Assembly (NCBI RefSeq): GCF_001522545.3
Contig: NC_031769.1
Location: 75,423,356-75,487,355 of the forward strand
Length of the DNA: 64,000 nt
Reading direction: 5' to 3'
DNA from: Parus major
Lineage: Eukaryota; Chordata; Aves; Passeriformes; Paridae
Both the position numbers and the translations under genes were made by a program. The notes beneath the pieces were generated by a model, which saw only the letters and a program-made list of their open reading frames with translations, did not search any database and was not told the DNA's origin. Below are positions 11,538-23,663 of this stretch, in pieces. Numbering within the stretch: the stretch's first letter is position 1; every line of letters begins with the position of its first letter.

Positions 11538-12834
11538 TGTCCTGGTTCTGACCAAGACAGGATTAATGTTTGCAGTAACTGGGAGGCAGCATTACTAGGA
11601 CAGGAAGGTTATTCTATTCCACCTCGCCTCATTGCTGGGGTGGAAAAAGGGGGATTCTGAGGAGAAGGGGCTCCTTCCTAATAAGCAAGCCTGGCACTGG
11701 TCAGGTTCCATGAGCATTTTCCATGTGAAATCACTCTGCAAGAAACAGTTCTGTTGTTAATATTGTTGCTGTTACTGTTCCTTTTGTTATCTTATGGCTG
11801 TTCCCAGTAAATTGTTCTCATCTTAAGCTGTTATCTTTGCCTTTTGTGCCTCCAATTCTCCTCTCTGACCACTCCCAGTAGTAGGGGAGGTGACCCAGTG
11901 TGGTTTGGAGAGTCTCAGTGGGAGAACAAAATCAAGGAGGCCCATGACAAATAGCAGATGAAGAGAGGAGTGGGAATATGCGAGAGACACAGGTCTGCAG
12001 AAACCAGGGTCAGTAAAGGAGAGGGAGGAAGTGCTTCAGGAACTGGAGCTGAAGTTACCCTGCAGCCCATGGTGAGTTGTGTCCCTGCACCCTGCAGAGT
12101 CCCACAGGGAAACCAGAGATTCACCTACAGCCCAGACAGGGTCCTGTGCTGGAACATGTAGGCGCACAAATGAGGCTGTGACACTGCAAGAAGCCCACGC
12201 TGGAGCAGGCTGCTGGCAGGACCTGTGCACCCATGGAGAGAAGAGCTCACACTGGAGCAGGTTATGCCTTGTGACCCCCTGCAAGGCACAGCAGCCTGTT
12301 CCAGAAGGACTGCACCCCAAAGAAGGGACCTATGCTCATGTGGGAAGGACCCACACTTGAAAAGTTCATGGAGATCTGTTTCCCTGGGAAGGGCCCCACA
12401 CTGGAGCAAAGAAAGTGTGTGAGTAGTCCTTCCCCTGAGGAGGAAGGATTGTCAGGGAACATGTAATGAACTGACTGTAGTATCCATGCCCCATCCTCCT
12501 GCATCACTGGAGGTGATGAGAGAGAGCAAATTGGGAGTGAAATAGAACCTGGGAAGAAGGAAAGGACGGGGGGAAATGTGTTTTTAAAATTTATCTCTAT
12601 TCCTCATTACTCTGATTTGATTGGTAATAAATTAAACTTATTTCCCCCAGCAGAGTCTGTTTTGCCTGTGATGGTACTAGGTGAGTGATTTCTTCCTACC
12701 TTTATCTCATCCTGTAAGCCTTTTATTGTATTTTCTTCCCCCTGCCCAGCTGAGAAAGGGAATGACCAGAACCATTTTGGCCTGGCATCTTTCTTACCAC
12801 AAATGGCAAATGACATCTCCAAAGAATCGCTGAA
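11538..12834 (+). mobile_element. Composite avian ERV LTR material, plus strand
   Basis: The block starts with TGTCCTGGTTCTGACC, a typical avian LTR start. It contains two LTR-like 3' modules: one near 11800-11890 (a CAGTAAATTG/TTTTGTGCCTCC region) and one near 12620-12760 (GGTAATAAATTAAAC followed by an AGTCTGTTTTGCC region). Between them is a degenerate tandem array. CAATTG stands immediately left of the start (11532-11537) and again at 12835-12840, a candidate 6-bp target-site duplication. However, a CA terminus would place the end at 12800 or 12836 instead. It may be one long LTR or two nested or partial LTRs. Coding potential is absent. Confidence 0.7.
12190..12415 (+). repeat. Degenerate tandem array inside the LTR
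   Basis: The motif C-CAC-CTGGAGCA recurs at roughly 12198, 12247 and 12397, with a weaker copy near 12348 (CCCACACTTGAAAAG). It is interspersed with related AAGGGACC/TGCA blocks. The spacing of about 50 bp, with gaps, suggests a decayed minisatellite such as occurs in some avian ERV LTRs. Confidence 0.55.
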
Positions 12835-12840
12835 CAATTG

Positions 12841-13827
12841 ACAACAGCCAAGCTAACAAAGATACTCAAACAGTGTCAGGCAGACAATGAGGGGCAAAAC
12901 ACAGGTTTCAACAGCCCTTTCCAAGCCCACCTGGAGACAAATTCTGCAACCAAATGTTTTGCATGCAGTTTTTTTTACAATACATTTACAAGGACATTTT
13001 ATGCACACAAACATGGACTGAAGCACATATACCTATACTAACAGTAAATAACAGACTGTTAAGTTCAATATCAAAGTGGCAGAGATGACTGAGTCATATA
13101 GAAGGCACCTGGATGTCACAAGGGTGAGGATTATTGCATCCATCAAGGTAATAAACCAGAGATTTTTTCAAGTCAAAATGGGATTTTTCCCCCCTCTCAC
13201 TAAAAGAGAGACCCCCCTCTTCTCTTACTGCCTACCCTAAGCAAGCCACTAAAAATAAAAAAGAAGCAAGTTTCCCAAAAAAACATACTCACTAAGATGA
13301 AGCACTCTAGGAAAACTATATGGCATGGACTTTGATCAGATGACCTCCAAAGGTGTTTTCTAACTTACTGTATCATTTTATTGAAAACAAGGATCAAAAA
13401 CTACCATACTAAAACCTGGAGAGCAGCCTAACTGCTGCTCCAGATGAAGGGAAAGCAATGTTGCTATTGTAGTTCTAGTATGGGCAGCAAATCACCTTCA
13501 CATCCACAAATCTGACATCACTGAAAAAGGCTTTCATTACAGTAGCTAGCCTCTGATTAATTCTCTTAGGTATTTAATTCCTACTCTTGAAGTGCACAAA
13601 GCTTCTCAAGTATGATGTGCAATATTCTGCACTCTTATCTGATCAAGACGATTATTAGCAATCCTGAAATCCACAGCTCTGTACACATAAGAGAAAGCAA
13701 TTTCCATTTTCTCCCTACTTTGTGGCCAAGTACTTGTAGTCCATTTTACAAGAAGTTACAAGTTCTTTCTCAAATAAGAATTCAGCTCACTAAAACCAAA
13801 CTATATTAATTATTACTGAAGTCATAC
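12841..13827. other. Non-coding DNA, no supported gene
   Basis: I see nothing that can be named. It would be intronic under the minus-strand gene model. Confidence 0.4.
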
Positions 13828-14018
13828 CTGCATCTTGTTCATGAGAAAACAAACAGAAGGCAGAAGGTAGAAAAGAAACAGAACACTCCTGCATGCCCAA
13901 AGTTTTATCTTCACAAACTGAGAAAAAAACCCGTCTTTTTTGTTATTTCTGTCACAGAAACTTGTACAATTAAAGCAAAGGGTTAAAGAACTAAATATTC
14001 CAAAAGAGTGCAAGTCAC

Positions 14019-14194
14019 TGCACATAAATACTGTTATGACTACAGATTGCAGAAGAACGGAAACACAGTAAATCATCCCATTTTTTCTGAGAAATTCTGG
14101 GACTATGTTCTGAATTTCCAGGAACAGAAGACAAATACTGCCAATTCTCACTGCCGGATTTTTATTGAAGAGTTCAAGAATTTGGAAAGGACTC
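14019..14194 (-). CDS. Tentative internal coding exon, unidentified protein
   Basis: A 58-codon open stretch on the minus strand lies between GGCTTTCAG (acceptor) and TGTGCA|GTGACT (donor). It reads as a leucine/isoleucine-rich, probably helical segment. The phases (1 nt in, 1 nt out) fit the neighbouring candidates at 14731-14783 and 13828-13917. The acceptor has a poor pyrimidine tract, because an A-run precedes it on this strand. No domain is recognised. Confidence 0.2.
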
Positions 14195-14211
14195 CTGAAA
14201 GCCAGTATTGA

Positions 14212-14236
14212 TTTTTTATTTTTTTTTTTTTTTTAA
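14212..14236 (+). repeat. T-rich homopolymer tract
   Basis: This is a run of about 20 T with one A interruption, with no poly(A)-tailed retrocopy recognisable beside it. Confidence 0.8.
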
Positions 14237-17200
14237 AACAGAGCTAGGGGTTGTTTCAAGGAGAGTGCACTCAAGTGTGACAGGTTTATGTGGTAACTCC
14301 TGAGAAAGTTAAAAGAAAAAGAAGAAAAAAGCTCTTAAACAAGACCTGAAAGGTTCTGAAAGCAGTAAACCTTGCAAACAAAGAGCCTAGTAAGAAAGTC
14401 AGATATCTACATCTTGCCCATCTCTCCAAAAACATTAAAAAAATTAGAAAAGGTGGATTGGCAGCAAGACATTCTAAAGGATATTCTGTAGGGCATACTC
14501 ACTTATCCAAGTTCTCATTTTTCTTGCCTTGAACATAATCCCAACCTCCAATGTGTCAATTTATTCTAATACTGAATTTCCAGCACTAAGGTCCCGACCT
14601 TGGGATCTGTGGAACTGTGTCCTTGATAGCTTTTCATTACATTAAGTAAGAAAATGTGCTGAAAAAATAGAATACTTCTTTACACTCTAATCTAGAGCAT
14701 ATTTAGTTTAACCTTCTTTCAGCCCTTTACCAACAAAATGCTTTCACTGCAGCCAAATTTGAAAGACAAGTTGATGAAAGCTCCTAAGTCAGATTTAGTA
14801 GGGGTGGAAAAACAGATGTTCAGGTTTTTTTTAATGCAAACTTCAGCTCTGACAGAAGGCACAGTAGTTGTGAATGGGCTTCCATAGCTAGTCCTCAAAC
14901 TGGTTATAAGCACTTAGGGAAGTTAATACACAGTAAGCTTTGACCAAAAATAACTGAGTCACTTTCCCACCATCTTAAGTCACTCCATGTTGCTCTGACA
15001 CTTCCAGTCTGCTGGCTGCCCCAGATTAAAGCAGATTATCTACCACATTTGTCAGAGAAAGGGAAGTGACAATGAAAATGCACATTTTTACTTCCTATGG
15101 AACCACTAAAGACACTGTTTTCACAGGAGAGATTGACAGTCAGTTAAAGAATTTGCAGCTCAAAAATGACTGCCTAGAATGTCAAGTTTCTCTTACATAG
15201 CTCTCCTTTCCCTCAGCTTCACATCATGACTCAGATGATGCTCTAAAGGAATTGGAAGCATAACTTCACAGTGCATCAAAATTATGAAGTCCAGGCACAT
15301 CTATTCACATATTCTTTTAAACTCATAGATCCAAGTATAGTAACAGATTTTCAGGACATCCAATTTCTCAAAGTCCAGTCTATTTTTATAGCTGCAAAAG
15401 AAGCTATAAAAGAACTGTTATGTTTTTCCTGCTATTGGGAAAAGCATTCAGGTACATTCAGCTGACAACTCAGCATATGCTAACATTACACATTTAACTA
15501 ATTAGAGGTTTCCTGTTGGAGAAAAAATTGTAAGTTGACATATTACACAACATGCATGAATCCTAATCCTAAAGAGATTTTTTGGAAATTTTGTTTTTAT
15601 CTGCTTTTTTTTCTTTTTTTTCCAAATGAGTAGCAGGACTGTAGTAATCACTACTAGCAATGTTTCTCCTGGGACAATAGGAAAAGGTTTTAATGTCACA
15701 TGACACTGTTTAATTATTTGTGTATCTGCAGGATCCAAAATCATAACTGAAGCCTCAGGGTAGTAATCATATTATGAAAACAGAAGATAAAAAGTGCAAA
15801 GAAAAGATCATATCCAAACTAGCAATTTACGTTTTCATAAAAAATACAAAGCAAGCATTATGCCAACTAAAACTGCCCAGGGAAAAAAGAAAACTTTCAC
15901 ATGCATTTTTATTGAGTATCTTTGAATTTAACTGATGTTTTTTTAAAATATACTCTTGTATATTTATACTCTTGTATATTGGCTGCTTAGATACAGCACA
16001 ATGACTCAAAAAATATAGGATCAAACCAAATGTAAAAATCTCTGCCTTTGTTCCTACAAATACAACATTCTGCAAACTGATACATTTTGGTGCAAGACAT
16101 TTCATAGGTATTGTAGCTTGCCACCTTTTCTTTGGAAACAAGTGCCTTTTCCCAAATAGGAAATGGCTATTTTAAAGACAAATATCAAATCCGTATATAT
16201 TAATGTTTTTTCAGCAGCAGAACTTGAATACCGGATGGTAACAGAGGCTGTTTCCTAAATGTTAGCAAAACCCAGAGAATTGCCAAACAGCTATTAGCAG
16301 TTTGATGAAAAGTTTGAATGCACAATCAATCACCACCACACAGCAATATAATGCCACAAGCTGACACAAACATGCAATTTCACAACTTACTATCCGATAA
16401 GGAAGACGTAAAAAGGAGTCTGGGCAGCCAGCTAAAGCCATTTGTTCCTTCAAATTTTCTTCAAATTACATCTACTGCTTCCCAGCACCTGCAGAGTACA
16501 AACAAACTGTCAGAAACCATACTGAAGACATTTCATCAACTTGTTATTCAAAACAGTTGGAGGAGAAAGACCAAGATGATCAAGATGAGGTGATGAGGAT
16601 TTGCACCAACTTGAAGTAGAAAATGTGCACATTTGCTGCCTGTAGCCTAGCAAACACATTCAATTTGATATTTAAATTAAAAGTACAACATAACTAATTC
16701 CCAGGCTTTGTGGCTCCTGTTTTATTTCCACTCTTTAGGCAAAAATGAAGGCCTCCCTTCACAGGGAACCTAGCCATTTGAAAACTGGCTCTCACTACCT
16801 GAGGCTATGTTTTCAACTGTGGAAAGAAAACACTGAAATCTCTGTGTTAATTAAGATGACAGTCACTTAACACAGTATCATTTAACTTGTAAAAAAGTTG
16901 CAAGATCACCAAGTTCATTACTCAGCACCAGCCTTCAATGCCTGGCTACACAACTTCTAACCTTTATCCCTTCCTGCCTGCCTTTTCCCCCATGGTTTCA
17001 TTCTCACACAATATATCAAACAGAGTGTTACATACAAATTCATTCAAGTCTTGCACTTGCTGTTTTGAGTGAATACTAGCAGTAACTTTGCAAGGTTAAG
17101 TTGTGGTTTTTTTAAAGCATCACTTTGTGACCAAACAGAGCCTGAAAATAAATCTGAAAACATTTAGAGGTACATATGCCTAAAGAACTAAAGATAAGGC

Positions 17201-17307
17201 AGGACAATGTCAAGAAAGTTATTATAACTGCCTCATAACAAAGGAAACAAAAATAAACCTAAATAAATAAATAAAGCACTATTTGCTGCTCCAGTATTTC
17301 TTCCTAC
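14237..17307. other. Non-coding DNA with weak exon-like segments
   Basis: On the minus strand the segments 15655-15746 (30 codons, acceptor CCTGAGGCTTCAG, donor GCTA|GTAGTG) and 14731-14783 (53 nt, strong acceptor with branch-point-like TACTAAAT, donor GTTG|GTAAAG) are open and phase-compatible. A direct duplication of about 16 bp lies at 15949-15980. I see no other feature. Confidence 0.35.
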
Positions 17308-17376
17308 CAGTGTGGACACATCTCTGCAGTGTAAGACAAGCAATGCCACCTCCATAAGTATATGAAAAAGGCATGA
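17308..17376 (-). CDS. Tentative 69 nt internal exon, unidentified
   Basis: The flanking splice signals are very good: acceptor TGCTTTCTCTTCCCCAG and donor ACTG|GTAGGAAG. All three frames are open, so length says nothing about coding. The frame that continues from the candidate exon at 17679-17816 keeps phase on both sides. It could be a real small exon or a decoy. Confidence 0.25.
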
Positions 17377-17678
17377 CTGGGGAAGAGAAAGCAGGCTGCA
17401 CAGCACAGTCAGAGCTTTTACTTCTACCACAAGCAAGCTCCTTTCTGGTTTGCTGTTAATTATCAATTATGTGTTCAAAACAAAAGACCAAGTTTTAAAC
17501 AGGCTACCCATTGCTCTCTGGTAGGCACGAACTGTCACCAAACCAAAGCTGCCAACAAAATTTATGTGACAGTTAAGTGAGGGACAAGGGTAGAAAAACA
17601 TCTTGGACAAGCTGTTCCCAGACAAATTCCCACCTATGGCCCATAAGCCATGCACTCATCAAGGAAGCTTTACTTTAC

Positions 17679-17816
17679 CTAGTTCCAGGATGAGTTTGGC
17701 TGAAGTATGGTAGCCTCCTCCTCTGTCAGTAAGGTAGGCAAACTCCCAGGCTTCTGCAGTGATCAGTTCATACAGCCAATTACCCCAGGAGGAAACTTGT
17801 TTTGGCAATACCAAGT
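17679..17816 (-). CDS. Tentative internal coding exon, unidentified protein
   Basis: A 138 nt segment on the minus strand is bounded by GGATTTTCAG and CTAG|GTAAAG. One frame is open for 45 codons. It contains three Trp, an acidic helix-like stretch (AEAWEF) and a GGG turn, which looks more protein-like than the background. The phase is 2 nt in and 1 nt out, compatible with both neighbours in the chain. The polypyrimidine tract is weak. I do not recognise the peptide. Confidence 0.3.
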
Positions 17817-20517
17817 CTGAAAATCCATTTAACCAAATATGCACAAATATGATTGTTTATTCTAGGTACATAAATACTATAGGAATAAAAAAAATTAAAC
17901 ACAAAGTCTTACAGGATTCAAAGGTGGGGGGGAAGCAACATCAAGCATCTAACTCTGTAGGCAGTTTACTCAACTTGCACTATTGCTAGTCTTTAAATAT
18001 ATAAACAGTGGTCTACAGCCTTCTAACTACCTCTCCACACCTGAAAGTTTGCAGTTAGTTTTAAAGATTGATTAGAAGATTTCACTTTAATCACACAGTT
18101 TGTTCCAGGTGAATTAAGCAAAGATTTAAGAAAAGCTCTTAAAAATCTTTTCATTTAGGGGAATAACATTTTCTTTTCTTTCTTGTAAGCACATCTACAG
18201 AGAAATTAAGCAAGCCACTGAAATAGCTGCTATGAAGCTGGGAAAATACAAAGAGAACTGTATTATTAGCCTCTAAGCCCACCAAGACTAAAGAAAGTTT
18301 ACATAAAGGGGTAAGAGAAAATAATTGAGCTTTACACTGCAACAGTTTTACATTTATTATCACTACAGTATTTAGATGTCAGGAAAAGGCACAACTGCTG
18401 CAAATTTAATGATAGGTAATTTAGGACTGAATATCATAATACTGGTCTTTTGACGTTTCAGCAAAAGGCTCCAATTCACTTATAGCAAGATAGATTAAAT
18501 ATGTTCCTAAACAATACCAGACCAATTTGTCTACTCTAGGGTGTGCTGCAGTTTATGCCACAGCCCTATTACACCAGTAGAAGATCATAAATTATCTCAA
18601 ACAATAGTTGGAGTCAAGACTGCATAATTTATCAAGAACTATTCGCTTCACTACTACATTCTTGAGTACTCATTTGTTAACACTGCAGAAACAGAGGAAA
18701 GTAATAATCTTTAGACGGTATCATTCCTGCTCAGTCACACACTAAGACTGATTTAAGATCTCATCTCTTTTATCTGTCTAAAAACAGTTTATCAACCTAG
18801 TCCTACCCCAGGAATACAAAAAGCCTTTGCTCACCTTTAAGACCTAAGGTCCTTTGTATCACATCAACAAGCAATAAATTTCATAGGGACAGAACTCTAC
18901 ACCAATTCACATGGTCAGTAGATAAATATAAGAACTTAAAAATAAAAACACCAATTTTTCCTGTGCTGTTGTCTTTAAGCATGGTATTTAGTGTGTCACT
19001 TTTCATCAAAGACTGTGGCTGCACACAGACATACATGCTCTTTCCATGCAATTTACACAGCACAAATTGCAAAGAGGTATTCAAGTGCCAAGTTACTTTC
19101 CCTTTTCTTAAAATGCCTTAGATGGGGGAGAGAAATTCCAAAGGACTGTAAATTGGAAATAAACTATGTAGTCGATCACCGTTACAAAACTCAGAACATT
19201 CAGTGATGAGAATAACTGTCGTGCAGCATCAAGCGTGACAGCCTGTGCACATTCAGAACCAAGCGATTTCATGTGCTTTTATTGGCTACAGAGCTCTGCC
19301 CTGGACAGAGGCCCTGAAATAACAACAGTCGTGATAAACTACATTTCAAAAGTCTAATTTTGAAAAGACTCATTTCTGGCATGACGTTTTCTAGAATAAA
19401 GAATGGACTATTGTGAGGCACAGCTTTGATGTCTCAGCTTCTCAAAAGCATTAAACAAACTCACACAATCTAAAAGATTTATATTAATCCTGTATGGAAA
19501 ACACTGTATGTATGCACCCTGGAGATTGTCACTGCTCTGAATGGATTGTTTAAGTCACAATCAAATTACTCAGATAACCAGCAGATTATGTTGTCTATTA
19601 ACTGCAAATTAAGCCCATCACCAGGTATGTTTTTCTGATTTATCACTTATCTGCACATTCCCAGCAGAGGAAACAGTATTTCGCCCAGTGCTCTGGAAGC
19701 AGACACAGCCTACGCACCTACAGATACTGTGGTAGGAAAATGGCAGGGGTATGGTCACTCTGCCAATTCAGGAAGTTTTCCAGGTTCTACATGTGCCATC
19801 TGTCAAAGTCTTTAAATTCAAGAGAAAAATAATTTTAAAAATGCAATTGCTTGCAGATTAGTTAGGAACAGGAGGAGGAGGAGGAAAAAAAAGAAAAGGA
19901 TTTTAACCTGGCAGAGTTGCAAGACAAGCTCCAAAGCTCTTGAAAACTGGATTTATGCTCTTTTAGGAAAGGTAACTTAACAAATTTATTGAATGTTATA
20001 CACTTTCAATTATTTCATCATTTTTCTTTTATAATGTTCTGCTTTCTATAGCTGAACTATTGTGAAAGAGGGAAGGGGAAAAGCCTTCAACATAGCCTTA
20101 ATTTTGACCTGAAGACCTTTATCTAAGACCTCAGGTTTTACATAGAAGTTAAAAACCTTCCCCCCCACCCCTCTTTAATGTGTATTTTTTATTCTCTCAG
20201 ACACTAAGTATCACTATTCCATTTCTCCCCACAATACTGAATGAGGTTTAGCAGACCAAACTTGGATTTTCCTAAGAAACTGGAACAAGATTTTAAACCT
20301 GAATCAATACAATATTCTCCCCTAACTTACCTTCAGGACTGCCTGAGTTAAGTCTACCTGACTTAAAATTTAGCACCTTGAAGACCCAGGGAGAAAAAGA
20401 TTCTCTCTTCTTGGTCTACACAAGGAACAATCTCCAAGACTTCAACTGGCTGTTCTCCTGGCTGTAGGCTTCCCACTACTTCACATCATCTAGGAAAGTC
20501 TTCTGGATTTTTTCTGC

Positions 20518-20562
20518 ACACGTGTGTGTACATATATACATTCACATACATATACACACACA
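20518..20562 (+). repeat. Imperfect CA/TA dinucleotide microsatellite
   Basis: Alternating GT, CA and TA steps are visible, interrupted and short. Confidence 0.7.
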
Positions 20563-22049
20563 GGAGTGTTTATCTGTATCAGAGAAACAGGTTAACAAGA
20601 TGAGGTCAGGCAGTCATACCCATACAGGGAGCAACCCTCTGCAACACAGTTCTGAGTACCCATACTCTGACACTTTCTTACCAGTCTACTCCCATTGCCA
20701 TAGTTACAATGGAAATAAAGTTGGATACAAGCAGTATGAGGCATGCCAGCAAATTTTCCATAGCTGAAAGACCTGACAGCTAGCAATGTCCCCAGCTGCA
20801 CTGAAACTGCAGGACCCAGATGTGCTTTTGCATGCAAGATCCAATTTCTCACAAAAATGAAGCCTAAATGACTATGTGGGCTGAAAAGAAAGTGCCATCA
20901 GATTTCTGAGCTGGCTGGACCACGGAGACTAAAACACCCTTGGGCAGCACGCAAGTTTGCAATCAGATTTCATCATAGCTTCAGCAATCAGTATATGTAA
21001 GGATTTCCAAAGCATCTTCTCCTCTTTTAATGATAGCTTCAGGTGGAGACGGTGGCAATTTAAAACACTGAGAAGGCCCCTCACCCTCCCTAAGGGATCA
21101 CTTGGTCAGCAGGACTGGATTCATCACCTCAAACATGTTACTGATCACTTTCTCAACTTACTCAGTCCAAACACTTGCTTCTCTCCCCAGCTCTGAATGT
21201 CCCTCCTCACACTCAAAGTCTCCAGTCTGCCCATGCTGAAAAATAATACTTGGCTAGTTTTCCCGTCAAACAAGGTTTTTTTCCTCCAAAACACGTCCCC
21301 AGACACTTCAGAATGGAATCACTCTCCAACCACAAAAGATTTAATGACATGATTGTCAACACCCTGATGGCCTACTGAGATTAGCAGCAGGTAATATTTA
21401 AGAATACCTACAGATTTCCTAATTTCTGCCCATTTCCCCTGCAGGAATTTGTTACACATATATACCCAAAAGGCATTTGCAAGTCTATGATATGGAGCAA
21501 CTGCCTAACTAGAGGAATACTTCGAACATCTTTGAAAACAAAGCATTGTTCTAGCTAAAATTTCAAGCAAGTGTTGTGCACTAAAACGAAAAGCACTGTT
21601 CAAAATATAAATCATCAATCAAAAGCACTTCAGTTATGTCCAAACACTCCCACGAAACCATACTAAAAAATCTGGTCTTATAAAAAGAGGGAATATAATT
21701 CTCTTTTGCCATTCTTAATTGCAAAGCTGTTAGTCTAAATATTACACCTTGTAAAGGAAGCCATTTGCCATTGTACTTTTGCCAGAAAGTGAAGAATCTT
21801 GGCAACAGCAATTCAGGCTTTTGAAAGCCAAAACAGATACATACTTCAGAAGAAGCACAGAAGAGCTGATGCCATCCCACTTTGAGCCTTGCCAAATAAA
21901 ATTAAATAAAATATATACAGTTCAGCATTTTTTGATTTCCTGAATCTGCCTATAATTTTGAAAGGTCTCAAGACTCATAAACTGTGAATTCATGTTCACC
22001 ACCTGACAGAACACCTTCACTGACAGCAAAGATAAGGTCCTGAGGAAAA

Positions 22050-22150
22050 AAAAAGGTATTTAGTCCAACAACACTGGACAACACCACCAAAAAAAAAACC
22101 AAACAGAAAACCCCAACAAAACAACAAACAAAACAAAAAAACACCAAACA
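22050..22150 (+). repeat. A/C-rich low-complexity stretch
   Basis: Repeated AAAAC/CAAAA words run over about 100 bp with no fixed period. It is simple sequence. Confidence 0.7.
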
Positions 22151-23284
22151 AATTCTAAACCTATAATGAACTTTGGAAATATTTACAAAGCTCTGCAGTT
22201 TCACTGTCTACCTTGATCACTGAAAATCCTCTTCTGTCCCCTAATAGTTTCAAATCCATAGCTTTGAAGCAGGAACTTTGGCAACTATGCAGAAACTTGT
22301 ACCAAAGTCTAAATGAAATGTTAATTAGACAGAAACTGAAATAAAAAAACCATGCAGCATACAGCAGACAACCCCACCAGCAAGCCATATGCAGAGGTAG
22401 GGAAGATGCAAGGATGCATGACTGAGATATGAGATGTACACAAGTGAGGCAGTCCAAGGTAAACTTCATCTGGCAATAGCATGACTAGGGGTCTTCAATT
22501 TTTGCATATATGGTTTCTCACTTTGCCTCTCCATTCTCTGTGTCTTGCCACTGTCTTGCTTCCCCTCCCCACCCCAATCTAGTCATATTTCCCATCCAAT
22601 TTTTTTCTTTACTTTTGGGAAGCAGTGTAAATAATTATTTCCTTATGTTATTTTAAGATTTTATTATCCAACCTGAAGACTTAGAGTGAAGTTATACAAC
22701 AGTCAAGATGATTTAATAGCTTGTTACTGCCAAGAACAGGACAGACATCCCACTCTCTTCATCAGCCCTTGCTCTGTTTTCTTCCACTTCCTTCCAGCAG
22801 CTCCATGGCACTCCCTCCTTCTCCCCCTTCTGTGTCATGTATGGTCCTTAATGAGTTCAGCTTGTGTTAATCAATTTATTTTGCTGGGTTAGTGTTTTGC
22901 TAAGGAAGCAAATACAATAAACTTAGATCTGACAGGCAGTTCAGCTGGCACAATGTGAACAGCAGGAGACCATCAACAAGAAGGTAAGGGAACAGGATAA
23001 CCCCTCCCCAGTGGCAGCAAACTATTACATTGGCCAAGGCAACCTGAACTTTCATTTTCTTTGTTTACTGCCATTAGGAGCAGGCAAACCTTTTCCTACT
23101 GCACATCCATGAGAATTAATGCTTTCCAGGCATCTCACAGAAGTCAAACATTCAGACAGATCTCCAAATAAAATATTAAGTTTTTCTCATAGGCACTTAC
23201 TTTCACTTTCTAGTACTAACTCAACTAAAGTCTGCTTTTGTTGCATACTTACTAAAACATTGCTTTTTACATTCAACACACTAC

Positions 23285-23377
23285 CTTTATGCTTCCAGCA
23301 GGTAACTAGTGTGAATGGTCCCTCTGCTCTGTGGCGGGATTCAAAAGCCAAGGGCTCTAGACCCCCCAGCCCAGAGA
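23285..23377 (-). CDS. Tentative 93 nt internal exon, unidentified
   Basis: A 30-codon open frame on the minus strand lies between GTGTAGTTTAG and AAAG|GTAGTG. It has Gly/Leu/Glu-rich content and one CpG Arg codon. The phases (2 nt in, 1 nt out) fit the candidate exons on both sides. The acceptor is weak. No family is recognised. Confidence 0.2.
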
Positions 23378-23589
23378 CTAAACTACACACAAGGTATTTT
23401 TATAAACAATTGAAGTTCATCAGCCTCTGAACAGTGTTACTTCTTAGTTTGGTTTTTTTTTTAAGAAAGTCTGATCATTACAGATTCTGTTTCAAACCAT
23501 GGCTTAATCTACATGCCTATCCATAAGCATCCATTGGAAAGATCTACCAGACTCAACTTGCCTTTAATAAGGTGACAAAATGGTAGCAT

Positions 23590-23663
23590 GCACTCCTCAG
23601 CTGTTACTTTTACAGCTTCCTGACAAAAGTTAGGAGGCTGTAAAAGTAACAGCTGAGGAGTGC
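23590..23663 (+). repeat. 74 nt nearly perfect hairpin (inverted repeat)
   Basis: GCACTCCTCAGCTGTTAC... at 23590 pairs with ...GTAACAGCTGAGGAGTGC ending at 23663. The outer 27 bp are perfect. Pairing continues with two mismatches to about 34 bp, leaving a loop of about 6 nt. As RNA this would form a long, almost unbroken stem of the size of a microRNA precursor. A short palindromic element or a small inverted duplication is an equally good explanation. Confidence 0.92.

Larger units (their letters stand above)
17817..23284. other. Non-coding DNA with simple-sequence patches
   Basis: No supported gene. A TG/CA-rich and TA-rich patch lies at 20518-20562. An A/C-rich low-complexity stretch (AAAACC, AACAAA words) lies at 22050-22150. 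Confidence 0.4.

Noticed and set aside
16403..16492. Minus-strand exon-like segment with strong acceptor (GTACTCTGCAG) and donor (GGATA|GTAAGT)
   Set aside because: All three frames contain a stop within the segment when that acceptor is used, so it cannot be a coding exon. It could at most be a poison or untranslated exon.
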